Part shown: piece after piece, positions 10,648 to 19,420 of the stretch | How positions within the stretch are numbered: the stretch's first letter is position 1 | Layout: every line of letters starts with the position of its first letter | Origin: Marinobacter sp. S6332 | GTDB taxonomy: Bacteria > Pseudomonadota > Gammaproteobacteria > Pseudomonadales > Oleiphilaceae | Assembly (NCBI RefSeq): GCF_023016045.1 | Contig: NZ_JALKAP010000004.1 | Coordinates: 62,001 to 126,000, forward strand | Length of the DNA stretch: 64,000 nt | Reading direction: 5' to 3' | Program-made: the position numbers and the translations under genes | The notes under the pieces: generated by a model | Told to the model about the DNA's origin: nothing | Seen by the model: only the letters and a program-made list of their open reading frames with translations | The model's database searches: none

Positions 10648-11525
10648 CCTACTCGATTGACGATCTGAAACTGTTGATGGCACGGCTGCGTGACCCTGAA
10701 ACCGGATGCCCCTGGGATACCAAGCAAACGTTCAGGAGTATTGTGCCGCATACGCTGGAAGAGGCCTACGAAGTAGCAGATGCCATTGAGCGGAAGGACT
10801 ACGGAAACCTGAAAGATGAATTGGGTGACCTGCTGTTTCAGGTGATCTTTTACTCACAGATTGGGGCGGAAGAAAATCGTTTCAGCTTTGATGCTGTGGT
10901 CGACAATCTCGTGCGCAAGCTTGTGCGACGCCATCCCCATGTGTTCCCGCAGGGGACACTGGAAAGCCGTATTGATCCGGACAACCGGCCAGACGAAGCC
11001 TGGATCAAGGAGAGCTGGGAGCGTATCAAGGCAGAAGAGCGGGCTCAGAAACAATCAGACACTTCTGCGGATGCAACGTCGCCAAGCGGATTGCCAAGCC
11101 GATTGCCAAGCCGGTTGGATGGTATCGCACGGGCGCTGCCCGCGATGGTACGCGCGGAAAAGTTGCAGAAGCGGGCGGCAAGGCACGGGTTTGATTGGCC
11201 GAATATAGAGCCGGTATTCGACAAACTCCATGAAGAAATCGATGAGCTCAAGGAGGCTTGGCAGGCGGCAGAATCCGGGCAGGGTGACCACGATGCTGTC
11301 GAAGATGAATTGGGCGATCTGCTGTTCGTGTGTGTGAATCTTGCACGGTTCATGAAAGTTAATCCGGAGCAGGCTGTTGGACGCACCAATCACAAGTTTG
11401 AGGCGCGATTCCGGGCCATTGAACAGGTTCTTGAGCGTGAAGGCCGCTCCTTTGATGAAGAGACATTGGAAGCTCTTGATCAGATCTGGCAATCGGTCAA
11501 GGGTGTGGAAAAGAAAAGCGGGTAG
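10644..11525 (+). CDS. mazG: Nucleoside triphosphate pyrophosphohydrolase MazG
   Basis: MazG hydrolyses NTPs to NMPs and is known to reduce (p)ppGpp-related stress signals, which fits its overlap with relA. Two MazG domains are visible. The N-terminal one (about 8-125) has CPWDTKQTFRSIVPHTLEEAYEV and the EXXED-type KDELGDLLFQVIF. The C-terminal one (about 175-290) has EEIDELKEAW and EDELGDLLFVCVNLARF. The linker is longer than usual and contains a short in-frame repeat (LPSRLPSR, DNA 11083-11115). Length is 293 residues against about 263 in E. coli; the linker accounts for the difference. Confidence 0.95.
   Translation: MTYSIDDLKLLMARLRDPETGCPWDTKQTFRSIVPHTLEEAYEVADAIERKDYGNLKDELGDLLFQVIFYSQIGAEENRFSFDAVVDNLVRKLVRRHPHVFPQGTLESRIDPDNRPDEAWIKESWERIKAEERAQKQSDTSADATSPSGLPSRLPSRLDGIARALPAMVRAEKLQKRAARHGFDWPNIEPVFDKLHEEIDELKEAWQAAESGQGDHDAVEDELGDLLFVCVNLARFMKVNPEQAVGRTNHKFEARFRAIEQVLEREGRSFDEETLEALDQIWQSVKGVEKKSG
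11083..11115 (+). repeat. 12-base direct repeat inside the mazG linker
   Basis: The unit ATTGCCAAGCCG occurs in almost three tandem copies (the first one diverged as CGCCAAGCGG). Each unit adds four residues (LPSR) to the linker between the two MazG domains, so gain or loss of a unit stays in frame. Confidence 0.75.
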
Positions 11526-11690
11526 CCAGAATAGGTACAATCCGTTACCAATTCCTTAAGTTTTCACTCCTGAGCTTCGTCTACACTTATTGAATAGGGT
11601 GTTTGGCGGCTTTGTGTAAGGAGCTTGCGCGATAAACTTGCGCGCCTAAAAAGTTCAGGAATTATCAACAAGAATTGGGAGTCTGGCTCG

Positions 11691-12035
11691 ATGAAAATCA
11701 AAGATCTGGTTGGTTACTGGGATAAGCACGCTAAAGGCAGGCTTACCCGCGATGCTTGTTTTATGGCGTTATCTGACCAGCATCATCGGCAGCTTGAAAA
11801 GCTATCGGCCCTGTACCCTCTAAAATCATCTCAGGACCTTATTCTCGACCTGATCTCCGCTGCGCTCGATGAGATCGAAACCGAGTTTCCCTACGTTCAA
11901 GGTGATCAGGTTGTCGCCTACGATGAAGACGGCTTCGAAATATACGAAGACAAAGGGCTGACTCCGGAATTCGTTCGCCTCAGCCAAAAGCACATCGAAC
12001 GCCTGAAGGCTCGCCAGCTTGAGTCAGTAGCCTAA
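11691..12035 (+). CDS. Small protein of unknown function, paralogue of the next gene
   Basis: A 114-residue protein beginning MKIKDLVGYWDK. I chose the ATG at 11691 because GGGAG lies 9 bases upstream and because the paralogue at 12293 starts in the same way; an upstream frame to 11625 has no good ribosome site. The middle (about 35-60, LYPLKSSQDLILDLISAALDE) resembles the helical part of a ribbon-helix-helix protein. The acidic C-terminal part (PYVQG to YEDKGLTPEF) is absent from the paralogue. Close relatives in pseudomonads are sometimes labelled pilin-assembly or pili-tip proteins, for which I see no support here. Function unknown. Confidence 0.8.
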   Translation: MKIKDLVGYWDKHAKGRLTRDACFMALSDQHHRQLEKLSALYPLKSSQDLILDLISAALDEIETEFPYVQGDQVVAYDEDGFEIYEDKGLTPEFVRLSQKHIERLKARQLESVA

Positions 12036-12059
12036 TAACGAGTCCTCCAGCAAGCTCTG

Positions 12060-12293
12060 TTAGCCGTTGTGACCCTCTAGCTTGTCTTTTAGTGGGTCTT
12101 GACTGGCTAAGTCGTCCAGCGCGGCGGCGATCATATCGTTTAGAATGTCGCTTTCGCTGCGGTCGGGGTAAAGCTCGGCCAGAGCAGCAACTCTGGCCGC
12201 GTCTTCCAAGGGAAGCCTCAAACTGTAATCATGGGTTAGCTCTACTGGCTTTTTCTTTTGTTCCCAGTGCTTGGGCAGATCTGTGACTTTCAT
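12060..12293 (-). CDS. Small ribbon-helix-helix-like protein, paralogue of the previous gene
   Basis: A 77-residue protein starting MKVTDLPKHWEQ, with GAGAGGA about 6 bases upstream of the ATG at 12293. It aligns with residues 1-72 of the convergent neighbour at 11691-12035: MKxxDLxxxW, LTxD, LxALYP or LAELYP, SxxDIL, and an AALDDL-type helix. The pattern of a strand followed by two helices (LRLPLEDAARVAALAELYP and ESDILNDMIAAALDDL) suggests a DNA-binding or dimerising fold, but no function is known to me. The gene lies between mazG and ppc and is divergent from ppc. Confidence 0.75.
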   Translation of the reverse strand: MKVTDLPKHWEQKKKPVELTHDYSLRLPLEDAARVAALAELYPDRSESDILNDMIAAALDDLASQDPLKDKLEGHNG

Positions 12294-12428
12294 GGTGGGT
12301 CCTCTCAAAAGTGGGTTCTCTGGCGCTGGTGCGGGCGCAGTTGCAGCCCCAAACGCTAATAGACTTTTCCGGTGGTTCCTTAGTATCGTAAGTTTAGTTT
12401 GTCTCCGTCAATTCATAAGGACGCCAAT

Positions 12429-15074
12429 GTGACCGAGCTACACCCTGATCTCCGTGAAAATGTCCGCATGTTGGGCGAATTGCTGGGGCAAAGCATCCAG
12501 CGCTATCCCGGGCGGGAATGCTTCGAACGAATCGAAGAAATTCGAGCTGCCGCCAAATCCGACCGGCGGCAGGAAAGTGGCTCCGGCCAACGGCTGGTCA
12601 GCCTTCTTGGCAAGCTAAGCGATGACGAGCTGCTGCCAGTCACCAGAGCATTTAACCAGTTTCTTAATCTCGCGAACCTAGCTGAGCAATACCACGGCAT
12701 TCGCCGCAAGCGTGATCATCAGTCTGATCTGATGGTTGAACCATTAGCGGGTGTTTTTGATCGCCTTAAAGACGGTGGCGTAAGTGCGGAAGCCTTGCAC
12801 CAATGTGTTGCAGATATGCGTGTGGAGTTCGTATTGACAGCGCACCCTACAGAAGTTGCGCGCCGTACACTGATCATGAAATACGATGAAATGTCGGATT
12901 GTTTGGCGAGTCTGGACCACGCAGACTTGCTTCCATCCGAGCGAGAGGCGATTACAGAACGCCTGTCACGGTTAGTAGCCGAAGCTTGGCATACCGATGA
13001 GATTCGCCATGAGCGCCCCACGGCCGTTGATGAAGCCAAATGGGGTTTTGCGGTTATCGAAAACAGTCTATGGCAGGCTTTGCCGCGATTCCTTGGTGAT
13101 CTGGATCGGTCACTTCAGGAGGCGACAGGCGAGGGCCTTCCGTTACAGGCATCGCCCGTGCGTATCGCATCCTGGATGGGCGGCGACCGGGACGGTAATC
13201 CCAATGTTACCCATCAGGTAACCCAGAAAGTGTTTTTGCTCGGGCGGTGGATGGCTGCGGACTTGTTTCTACGTGATATCAAGTCACTGAGAGCGGAGCT
13301 TTCCATGTGGCAGGCAAGCGATGAGCTGCGTGACCTATCTGGCGATTCCCGGGAGCCGTACCGCTATGTATTGGCAGAATTGCGGGATCGGCTTATCAAA
13401 ACGCGGGATTGGGCGGAGGCTCGCGTTAATGGCGAGCCAGCTGATACCTCGGGCATACTCTTTGAGAATGAAGATCTGACGGCACCGCTAGAACTCTGTT
13501 ACCGATCGCTAGTGGAGTGCGGGCTTGAAAAAATCGCCAATGGCGCTTTGTTAGACACCATTCGTCGCGCCCATACATTTGGCTTGCCCCTAAGCCGTCT
13601 CGATATTCGTCAGGAAGCGACCCGCCACGCGGAAGCGGTTGCCGAGATGGTGGAGTATTTGGGGCTTGGTGATTACCTTTCTTGGTCTGAAAAAGAGCGC
13701 CAAGTATTTTTAATACAAGAACTTCAGGGCCGCCGCCCACTGGTTCCCCGCAACTGGGAACCTTCTGAACCGGTACGGGAAGTTCTAGACACCTGCGAAG
13801 TGGTTGCGCAACAAACCCCGGAAGCTCTGGGTTCCTATGTTATATCCATGGCCAGCAAGCCGTCGGATGTGTTGAGCGTGATCCTACTGCTTCGCGAATC
13901 CGGTATGAAATTCCCCATGCGGATCGTGCCTTTATTTGAAACGCTGGATGACCTTCGCGGCGCTCCCGACAGTATGTCTGCCCTGTATGAGGTGGACTGG
14001 TATCGGGATTACTGTCAGGGGCGGCAGGAAGTCATGATTGGCTATTCAGACTCATCTAAGGATGCGGGTCAGCTTATGGCTGCTTGGGCCCAGTATCAGG
14101 CGCAGGAAAAGCTCACTCAAGTTGCAAACCGATTCGGGGTGCATCTAACGCTGTTTCATGGCCGCGGCGGAACCGTCGGCCGTGGCGGTGGCCCGGCCAA
14201 CCGAGCAATTTTGTCTCAGCCACCGGGTTCCGTAAACGGTAGCTTCCGCATTACCGAGCAGGGGGAAATGATCCGATTTAAGTTTGGTTTGCCTCAGCTT
14301 GCGGTGCAGAGCTTAACGCTATATAGCACTGCGGTGATCGAGGCGACTCTGGCGCCGCCACCCGAGCCCGAAAAAGCTTGGCGCGATACTATGGACTGGC
14401 TGACGGAGCGTTCGCTCAAAGCTTATCGCGAAGTGGTTCGGGAAAATCCCGATTTTGTACCCTATTTTCGCCAAGTCACCCCGGAGCAGGCGCTGGGCAA
14501 ACTGGCGCTGGGTAGTCGGCCTGCGCGTCGCAAAGCCAGTGGTGGTGTGGAAAGCTTGCGAGCCATTCCGTGGATTTTCGCTTGGACCCAGATGCGCTTA
14601 ATGCTGCCCAGCTGGTTAGGCAGTGATGTGGCCTTGGAAGATGCCGCCAGAGAGGGGCGTCTGCCCGAATTGCGTGAAATGATGCAGGGGTGGCCTTTCT
14701 TCCGCACTTATGTCGACATGCTCGAAATGGTCTTGGCCAAGGCTGATTTGCGCATCGCCGGTTATTACGAAAAAACACTGTTGGACGATGACAAGCTCCG
14801 TGCCTTGGGTACCAGCTTAGGTGAACGCCTTGAAGGCTGCGTTCAGCGCCTTCTGGAGCTCAAAGAACAGCATGAGTTGCTGGAGGGCGAGCCGGTCTTT
14901 GCCCACTCCATGCGCGTGCGCAACCCATATACAGACCCCTTGCACTACCTTCAGGCGGAATTATTGAAGCGCGATCGGGAAAGCGAGGGCAAAGGCGAAG
15001 TGCCTGAGCTGGTAGAACGTGCGCTTAAGGTTACAATGGCGGGAATTTCCGCCGGTATGCGTAACACGGGTTAA
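12429..15074 (+). CDS. ppc: Phosphoenolpyruvate carboxylase
   Basis: Ppc carboxylates PEP to oxaloacetate to refill the TCA cycle. I prefer the GTG at 12429, preceded by AAGGA 7 bases upstream; it gives the family N-terminus (TELHPDLRENVRMLGELLG). A TTG at 12399 would add 10 residues. Catalytic motifs are present: VLTAHPTEVARRT with the essential His (about 140), WMGGDRDGNP, the glycine-rich FHGRGGTVGRGGGP loop (about 580), and the C-terminal MRNTG. It has 881 residues, normal for a bacterial Ppc. It is not obviously in an operon. Confidence 0.96.
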   Translation: MTELHPDLRENVRMLGELLGQSIQRYPGRECFERIEEIRAAAKSDRRQESGSGQRLVSLLGKLSDDELLPVTRAFNQFLNLANLAEQYHGIRRKRDHQSDLMVEPLAGVFDRLKDGGVSAEALHQCVADMRVEFVLTAHPTEVARRTLIMKYDEMSDCLASLDHADLLPSEREAITERLSRLVAEAWHTDEIRHERPTAVDEAKWGFAVIENSLWQALPRFLGDLDRSLQEATGEGLPLQASPVRIASWMGGDRDGNPNVTHQVTQKVFLLGRWMAADLFLRDIKSLRAELSMWQASDELRDLSGDSREPYRYVLAELRDRLIKTRDWAEARVNGEPADTSGILFENEDLTAPLELCYRSLVECGLEKIANGALLDTIRRAHTFGLPLSRLDIRQEATRHAEAVAEMVEYLGLGDYLSWSEKERQVFLIQELQGRRPLVPRNWEPSEPVREVLDTCEVVAQQTPEALGSYVISMASKPSDVLSVILLLRESGMKFPMRIVPLFETLDDLRGAPDSMSALYEVDWYRDYCQGRQEVMIGYSDSSKDAGQLMAAWAQYQAQEKLTQVANRFGVHLTLFHGRGGTVGRGGGPANRAILSQPPGSVNGSFRITEQGEMIRFKFGLPQLAVQSLTLYSTAVIEATLAPPPEPEKAWRDTMDWLTERSLKAYREVVRENPDFVPYFRQVTPEQALGKLALGSRPARRKASGGVESLRAIPWIFAWTQMRLMLPSWLGSDVALEDAAREGRLPELREMMQGWPFFRTYVDMLEMVLAKADLRIAGYYEKTLLDDDKLRALGTSLGERLEGCVQRLLELKEQHELLEGEPVFAHSMRVRNPYTDPLHYLQAELLKRDRESEGKGEVPELVERALKVTMAGISAGMRNTG

Positions 15075-15115
15075 CACCACCGGGAACGGACAACGGGGCG
15101 CAGAATGCCCCGGCC

Positions 15116-16510
15116 ATGGATAACAGGAGTATTCTTTTGGCTCTCGCAGCGCGACTGGAGCGGTTTTTCAATAAACAGGGTATAGCTTATCAGGAGCTGC
15201 CAATCGATAGGGCCGCCAACCTTGACGAGGCGGTGGCTACGCTTGGCCAATCCCGTCAGGACGTCATCAAAGCAACTCTGCTGATCGACATCGGTGGCAT
15301 TGTGATGGTTGTTCACAGGTTTGACAGTGCGCTTGATACAGAAGCTCTCTGGCAAATGACGGGGCGCCATCTGCAACCCCTTACCGAGCAGCAGGCCTTC
15401 CGGTTATTCAGTGATTGTGATCCCGGGTTTACGCCGCCAATCGGCAATGCTTATGACTTGCCGGTGCTTGTCGATGAAGGTATTACCAGATCAGAGCGGG
15501 TTCTGTTTTCCAGTGGTACAGACCACTCGATGGTGGAGCTGGAAGGGCGGTCACTGCGCCTTGCGATGGTTGGTTCCCGGGAAGGGCATTTGGCGATTCG
15601 CGGTCCGGACAGTGATGACGCCCGGGAAGCACTGACGCTGGCAGAAGTCGCTAGCAAACTGAAAAAGCTGTACCGGCTGCCGCCCATGCCAGCACTGGCG
15701 TTACGCATTTTACGCCTAACTTCCAACACTGAGGCGACTGCGCGGGAATTGGCAGAGCTTATCGAGTTCGACCCCAGCCTAACTGCACAAGTGATGCGCT
15801 ATGCGCGCTCGGCCCTATTCAACTATCCTGGTCAAATCACCTCTGTTCAGGAAGCGGTAACCCGCGTTTTGGGCTTTGATCGCGTTGCTCACATCGCAAT
15901 GGGTATAGCCTCGGTTCGTGCGTTTGACGTGCCAAGATCAGGCCTTCTGGGCATGGATAACTTTTGGCGCCACTCGCTTTACTGCGCCTTCCTGTGCCAG
16001 CGCTTGGCGCCCCGCTGCGGTGCAGACAAGGGTTTGGCCTATCTCTGTGGCTTATTGCACAACTTTGGGTTGCTGTTGGTGGGCCATTTGTTCCCGGCAG
16101 AGTTCAAAGAACTCAACAGGCTTAGAGAGGCCAACCTCGAGACCAGCATGCAATCGTTGGAGCAGCAGGTATTCGGACAGGGGAGCGAACAGGAGATTAT
16201 CGCCGTAGGTCACGGCGCTATTGGCGGAATCTTGCACCGTTTATGGGAGTTGCCGGATCCTGTGGTCAAAGCCGCGGGCGTGCATCAGCAGCTGGGTTAC
16301 CAAGGTGAGCATGAAAACTACGTGATGATGGTTCAGCTAGCGAATGCGCTTTTGAAGGAACGGAACATAGGCGACGAGTTTAATGCCGATGATATTCCGG
16401 CGCTGCTGCGTGGGCTGCAATTGGAGCCTGCAATCGTGAATGAAATGATTGACGAGATTGATAAGGTTGCGCCGGAGCTGGACGCACTGGCATCGTCACT
16501 TATCACCTAA
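15116..16510 (+). CDS. Fusion of a YbaK/ProX-type tRNA deacylase domain with an HDOD domain
   Basis: Residues about 10-150 look like the YbaK/Ebs C domain, which removes wrong amino acids from tRNA: YQELPIDRAANLDEAVATLGQ, VIKATLLID, HLQPLTEQQAF and FSSGTDHSMVELEG. Residues about 185-390 are an HDOD domain (LPPMPALALRILRLTSN, NYPGQITSVQEAVTRVLGF, WRHSLYCAFLCQRLA, LCGLLHNFGLLLVGHLFP). HDOD proteins are scaffolds in signalling and usually lack phosphodiesterase activity. The same fusion occurs in pseudomonads. Its substrate and the reason for the fusion are unknown. It sits between ppc and adk. Confidence 0.85.
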   Translation: MDNRSILLALAARLERFFNKQGIAYQELPIDRAANLDEAVATLGQSRQDVIKATLLIDIGGIVMVVHRFDSALDTEALWQMTGRHLQPLTEQQAFRLFSDCDPGFTPPIGNAYDLPVLVDEGITRSERVLFSSGTDHSMVELEGRSLRLAMVGSREGHLAIRGPDSDDAREALTLAEVASKLKKLYRLPPMPALALRILRLTSNTEATARELAELIEFDPSLTAQVMRYARSALFNYPGQITSVQEAVTRVLGFDRVAHIAMGIASVRAFDVPRSGLLGMDNFWRHSLYCAFLCQRLAPRCGADKGLAYLCGLLHNFGLLLVGHLFPAEFKELNRLREANLETSMQSLEQQVFGQGSEQEIIAVGHGAIGGILHRLWELPDPVVKAAGVHQQLGYQGEHENYVMMVQLANALLKERNIGDEFNADDIPALLRGLQLEPAIVNEMIDEIDKVAPELDALASSLIT

Positions 16511-16688
16511 CGGCGGTCTCTGAAGATTGGTTGTGTCCCGTTTTATAAAGATGATACGGAGGTCGACTTTCTCTGGAGTGCCTGACTTCGTATAATGCGC
16601 CATCGCCAAATCTGGCTAACACCTGTTCCGGCAGGAGAGGTTGTCGCAAAGGCATAAGTTTTTGCCACAACTTTTCAAACGATAATGA

Positions 16689-17363
<675 letters not shown>

Positions 17364-17396
17364 TCCACTGACCTTTTATCGAGGCCATTCACGCCT

Positions 17397-18095
17397 GTGA
17401 AACTTTTGGCACTGGACACCTCCTCAGAGGGCTGCTCTGCAGCCCTTTTTGTTGATGGAGAGGTTTTTGAGAAGTTTGAAATTGCGCCTAGAGGCCACAC
17501 CCGTCTCTTGATGCCGATGTTGCGCGAGTTATTGACGGAGCAAGCACTCAAGCCTACCGACCTTGACGCGCTGGCGTTTGCCCGTGGCCCAGGGTCGTTT
17601 ACCGGCGTTCGCATCGCTACCGGTGTGGTTCAAGGCTTGGCATGGGGGCTCGACCTTCCCGTTGTTCCTGTTTCCTCTCTGGAAACTGTGGCTCTGGGTG
17701 CCATTGAAACCTTGCAGGTAAAAGAAGGCGAAGGTATAGCTGTCGCATTCGATGCCCGCATGAGTGAGCTGTATTGGGGGTGCTTCCAAAATAGCTCGGG
17801 CCTGCCGGAGCTAATCGGTGAAGAGCGGGTCTGTGCGCCATCGCGGGTTGCGTTAGAGACTGATGTCAAAAAGTGGGTTGGCGCAGGTCATGGTTGGGCG
17901 TTCCGCGAAACCATGCCGACCGACGTTTCGGGCCGAATCAACTCGGTGGATGAAGCCATGATTCCCCGGGCTAGCTGGGTAGCGCGTTTGGCCGTTGCTA
18001 AGTTCGATCAGGGCTTAGCTGTGCCAGCGGAGCAAGCCCAACCGGTCTATATTCGTGACGAAGTTACTTGGAAGAAGCTGCCGGGGCGTGAGTAA
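17397..18095 (+). CDS. tsaB: tRNA threonylcarbamoyladenosine modification protein TsaB
   Basis: TsaB forms the t6A-synthesis complex with TsaD and TsaE and is an inactive member of the ASKHA/Kae1 fold. It starts with GTG at 17397 (KLLALDTSSEGCSAALFVDG). The typical segment LAFARGPGSFTGVRIATGVVQGLA (split here over about residues 59-82) and VAFDARMSELYWG are visible. The 232-residue length is normal. The adk-tsaB neighbourhood is seen in Pseudomonas. Confidence 0.93.
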   Translation: MKLLALDTSSEGCSAALFVDGEVFEKFEIAPRGHTRLLMPMLRELLTEQALKPTDLDALAFARGPGSFTGVRIATGVVQGLAWGLDLPVVPVSSLETVALGAIETLQVKEGEGIAVAFDARMSELYWGCFQNSSGLPELIGEERVCAPSRVALETDVKKWVGAGHGWAFRETMPTDVSGRINSVDEAMIPRASWVARLAVAKFDQGLAVPAEQAQPVYIRDEVTWKKLPGRE

Positions 18096-18172
18096 GGCTT
18101 TTAATCCGCGCGGACTTCTTCCATACTCCAGCTAACCGCGTTTATTTCTCTGAAGCCCATGGTGCTTTGACG

Positions 18173-18532
18173 ATGATTGGTGGAATCAACTCAGGCAATA
18201 CGCTTTCCTATCAGTCGGGGACTAACAGCCCCGTGCGTGAGCGTGGTGATGTTGCCCGTTCCCCTGCGTCTGCCCCCGAGAAAACCGCCGAAGCGGCCCG
18301 CCGTGATTTAGCAGATAGCCCTAGCCAGACTGCGTCGGAGCGGAGTGTCAATGACAACCCAGCGCGCCGTGTAGAGGCCCGTCGTGCGGCTGAAGATGTG
18401 CGTCTGGAGCGCTTTCGCGCGGATGAGGTTCCTCTACCCGCAGCCCGCGCCTTGTCGACCTTTGCCAGTGTAGCTGCTGCCGGGCAGGACTCTGATGGCT
18501 CGACGCTCGCCGGAATCGATATCCTGATTTAA
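18173..18532 (+). CDS. Small, largely disordered protein of unknown function
   Basis: A 119-residue frame starting at the ATG at 18173 ([16 protein letters not shown]). The middle (about 25-85) is rich in Ala, Arg, Ser, Asp and Glu and is probably disordered. The last 25 residues ([16 protein letters not shown] followed by a short tail) look like the only conserved part. It ends in an ATG overlap (TAATG) with rsmJ, so it is likely co-translated. Proteins of this kind occur at the same place in pseudomonads. Function unknown; no clear ribosome site. Confidence 0.65.
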   Translation: MIGGINSGNTLSYQSGTNSPVRERGDVARSPASAPEKTAEAARRDLADSPSQTASERSVNDNPARRVEARRAAEDVRLERFRADEVPLPAARALSTFASVAAAGQDSDGSTLAGIDILI

Positions 18533-19383
18533 TGTCTCGCTCCAACGGCGCAAGAGCGTCCTCCAAAGATAAAAGCATCCCACTGGCAATAGCCAGAAGC
18601 CAGCTTGGTGATGAGCATCAGGCCATGGCTCTTGGTGCCGAACTTTCCTTACCCTACCTTGGCGTAGTGCATCCTAAAGATGTGCGACATGCAGATGCTC
18701 TGCTGTTTTTGGATGAAAACGGTTTGTGTCTTCAGGTGGCTGGTAAAGGTGCTCCGGGCCCGGTGAGGGCGGAATTTGTAACCGGCAAAATGGGATACCG
18801 GCGTGAGCACGGTGGCGGCGCTGGCCAGTTGGTGGCGCGCGCCGTGGGCTTGCAGAAAACAAAGGCGGACTTGCATGTGCTGGATGCCACCGCAGGCTTG
18901 GGGCAAGATGCGTTTGTGCTAGCTGGGCTTGGCTGTCGGGTCACTATGTTTGAGCGCAATCCTGTGATTCACGCGTTGCTGGCGGACGGGCTGGCTCGCG
19001 CAGCGTTGAATGTCGATTGCGCCCCGATCGTCGCCCGGATGACGCTTCATGTGGGTAGCAGTATCGGCTGGCTGGCTAATGCACGGGAAGAGGAAGCAGA
19101 GGTATCCCATGCAGCCGATGTGGTCTACCTCGACCCTATGTTTCCTCACAGGGATAAATCGGCGCTGGTGAAGAAGGAAATGCAGGTGTTTCGAACCCTG
19201 GTGGGCGACGATGATGATTCGCCAGTGTTGTTGGAGGCAGCCTTGGCTGTCGCCAAATACCGCGTAGTGGTGAAGCGTCCGCGCAAAGCTCCGGCTATAT
19301 CTGGTCCAGAGCCCGGTGCCCGGGTAGAGGGTAAGAGCAGCCGCTACGATGTCTACCCAATCTGCGCCTTGCCTACACGCTAG
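18532..19383 (+). CDS. rsmJ: 16S rRNA (guanine-1516-N2)-methyltransferase RsmJ
   Basis: RsmJ (YhiQ) methylates G1516 of 16S rRNA with SAM. The order [34 protein letters not shown] (SAM-binding, about residues 120-141), [16 protein letters not shown] and [21 protein letters not shown] (catalytic loop) is that of the family; the C-terminal [11 protein letters not shown] is also typical. Length is 283 residues against about 250 in E. coli, with a short N-terminal extension. The start overlaps the upstream stop by one base. Confidence 0.93.
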   Translation: MSRSNGARASSKDKSIPLAIARSQLGDEHQAMALGAELSLPYLGVVHPKDVRHADALLFLDENGLCLQVAGKGAPGPVRAEFVTGKMGYRREHGGGAGQLVARAVGLQKTKADLHVLDATAGLGQDAFVLAGLGCRVTMFERNPVIHALLADGLARAALNVDCAPIVARMTLHVGSSIGWLANAREEEAEVSHAADVVYLDPMFPHRDKSALVKKEMQVFRTLVGDDDDSPVLLEAALAVAKYRVVVKRPRKAPAISGPEPGARVEGKSSRYDVYPICALPTR

Positions 19384-19402
19384 CGCCTTGACTGTCAGGC
19401 GC
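19383..19402. terminator. Possible terminator between rsmJ and plsB
   Basis: A 6-base-pair stem (GCGCCT/AGGCGC) with an 8-base loop sits in the 37-base gap between the convergent rsmJ and plsB genes. There is no T-run, so this is a weak candidate. Confidence 0.3.
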
Positions 19403-19420
19403 CTAACTTAGACGCCTAAC

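Noticed and set aside
11615..11650. GCGCG-rich possible hairpin after mazG
   Set aside because: It is mainly a direct repeat of TTGCGCG; the stem is short and has no T-run.
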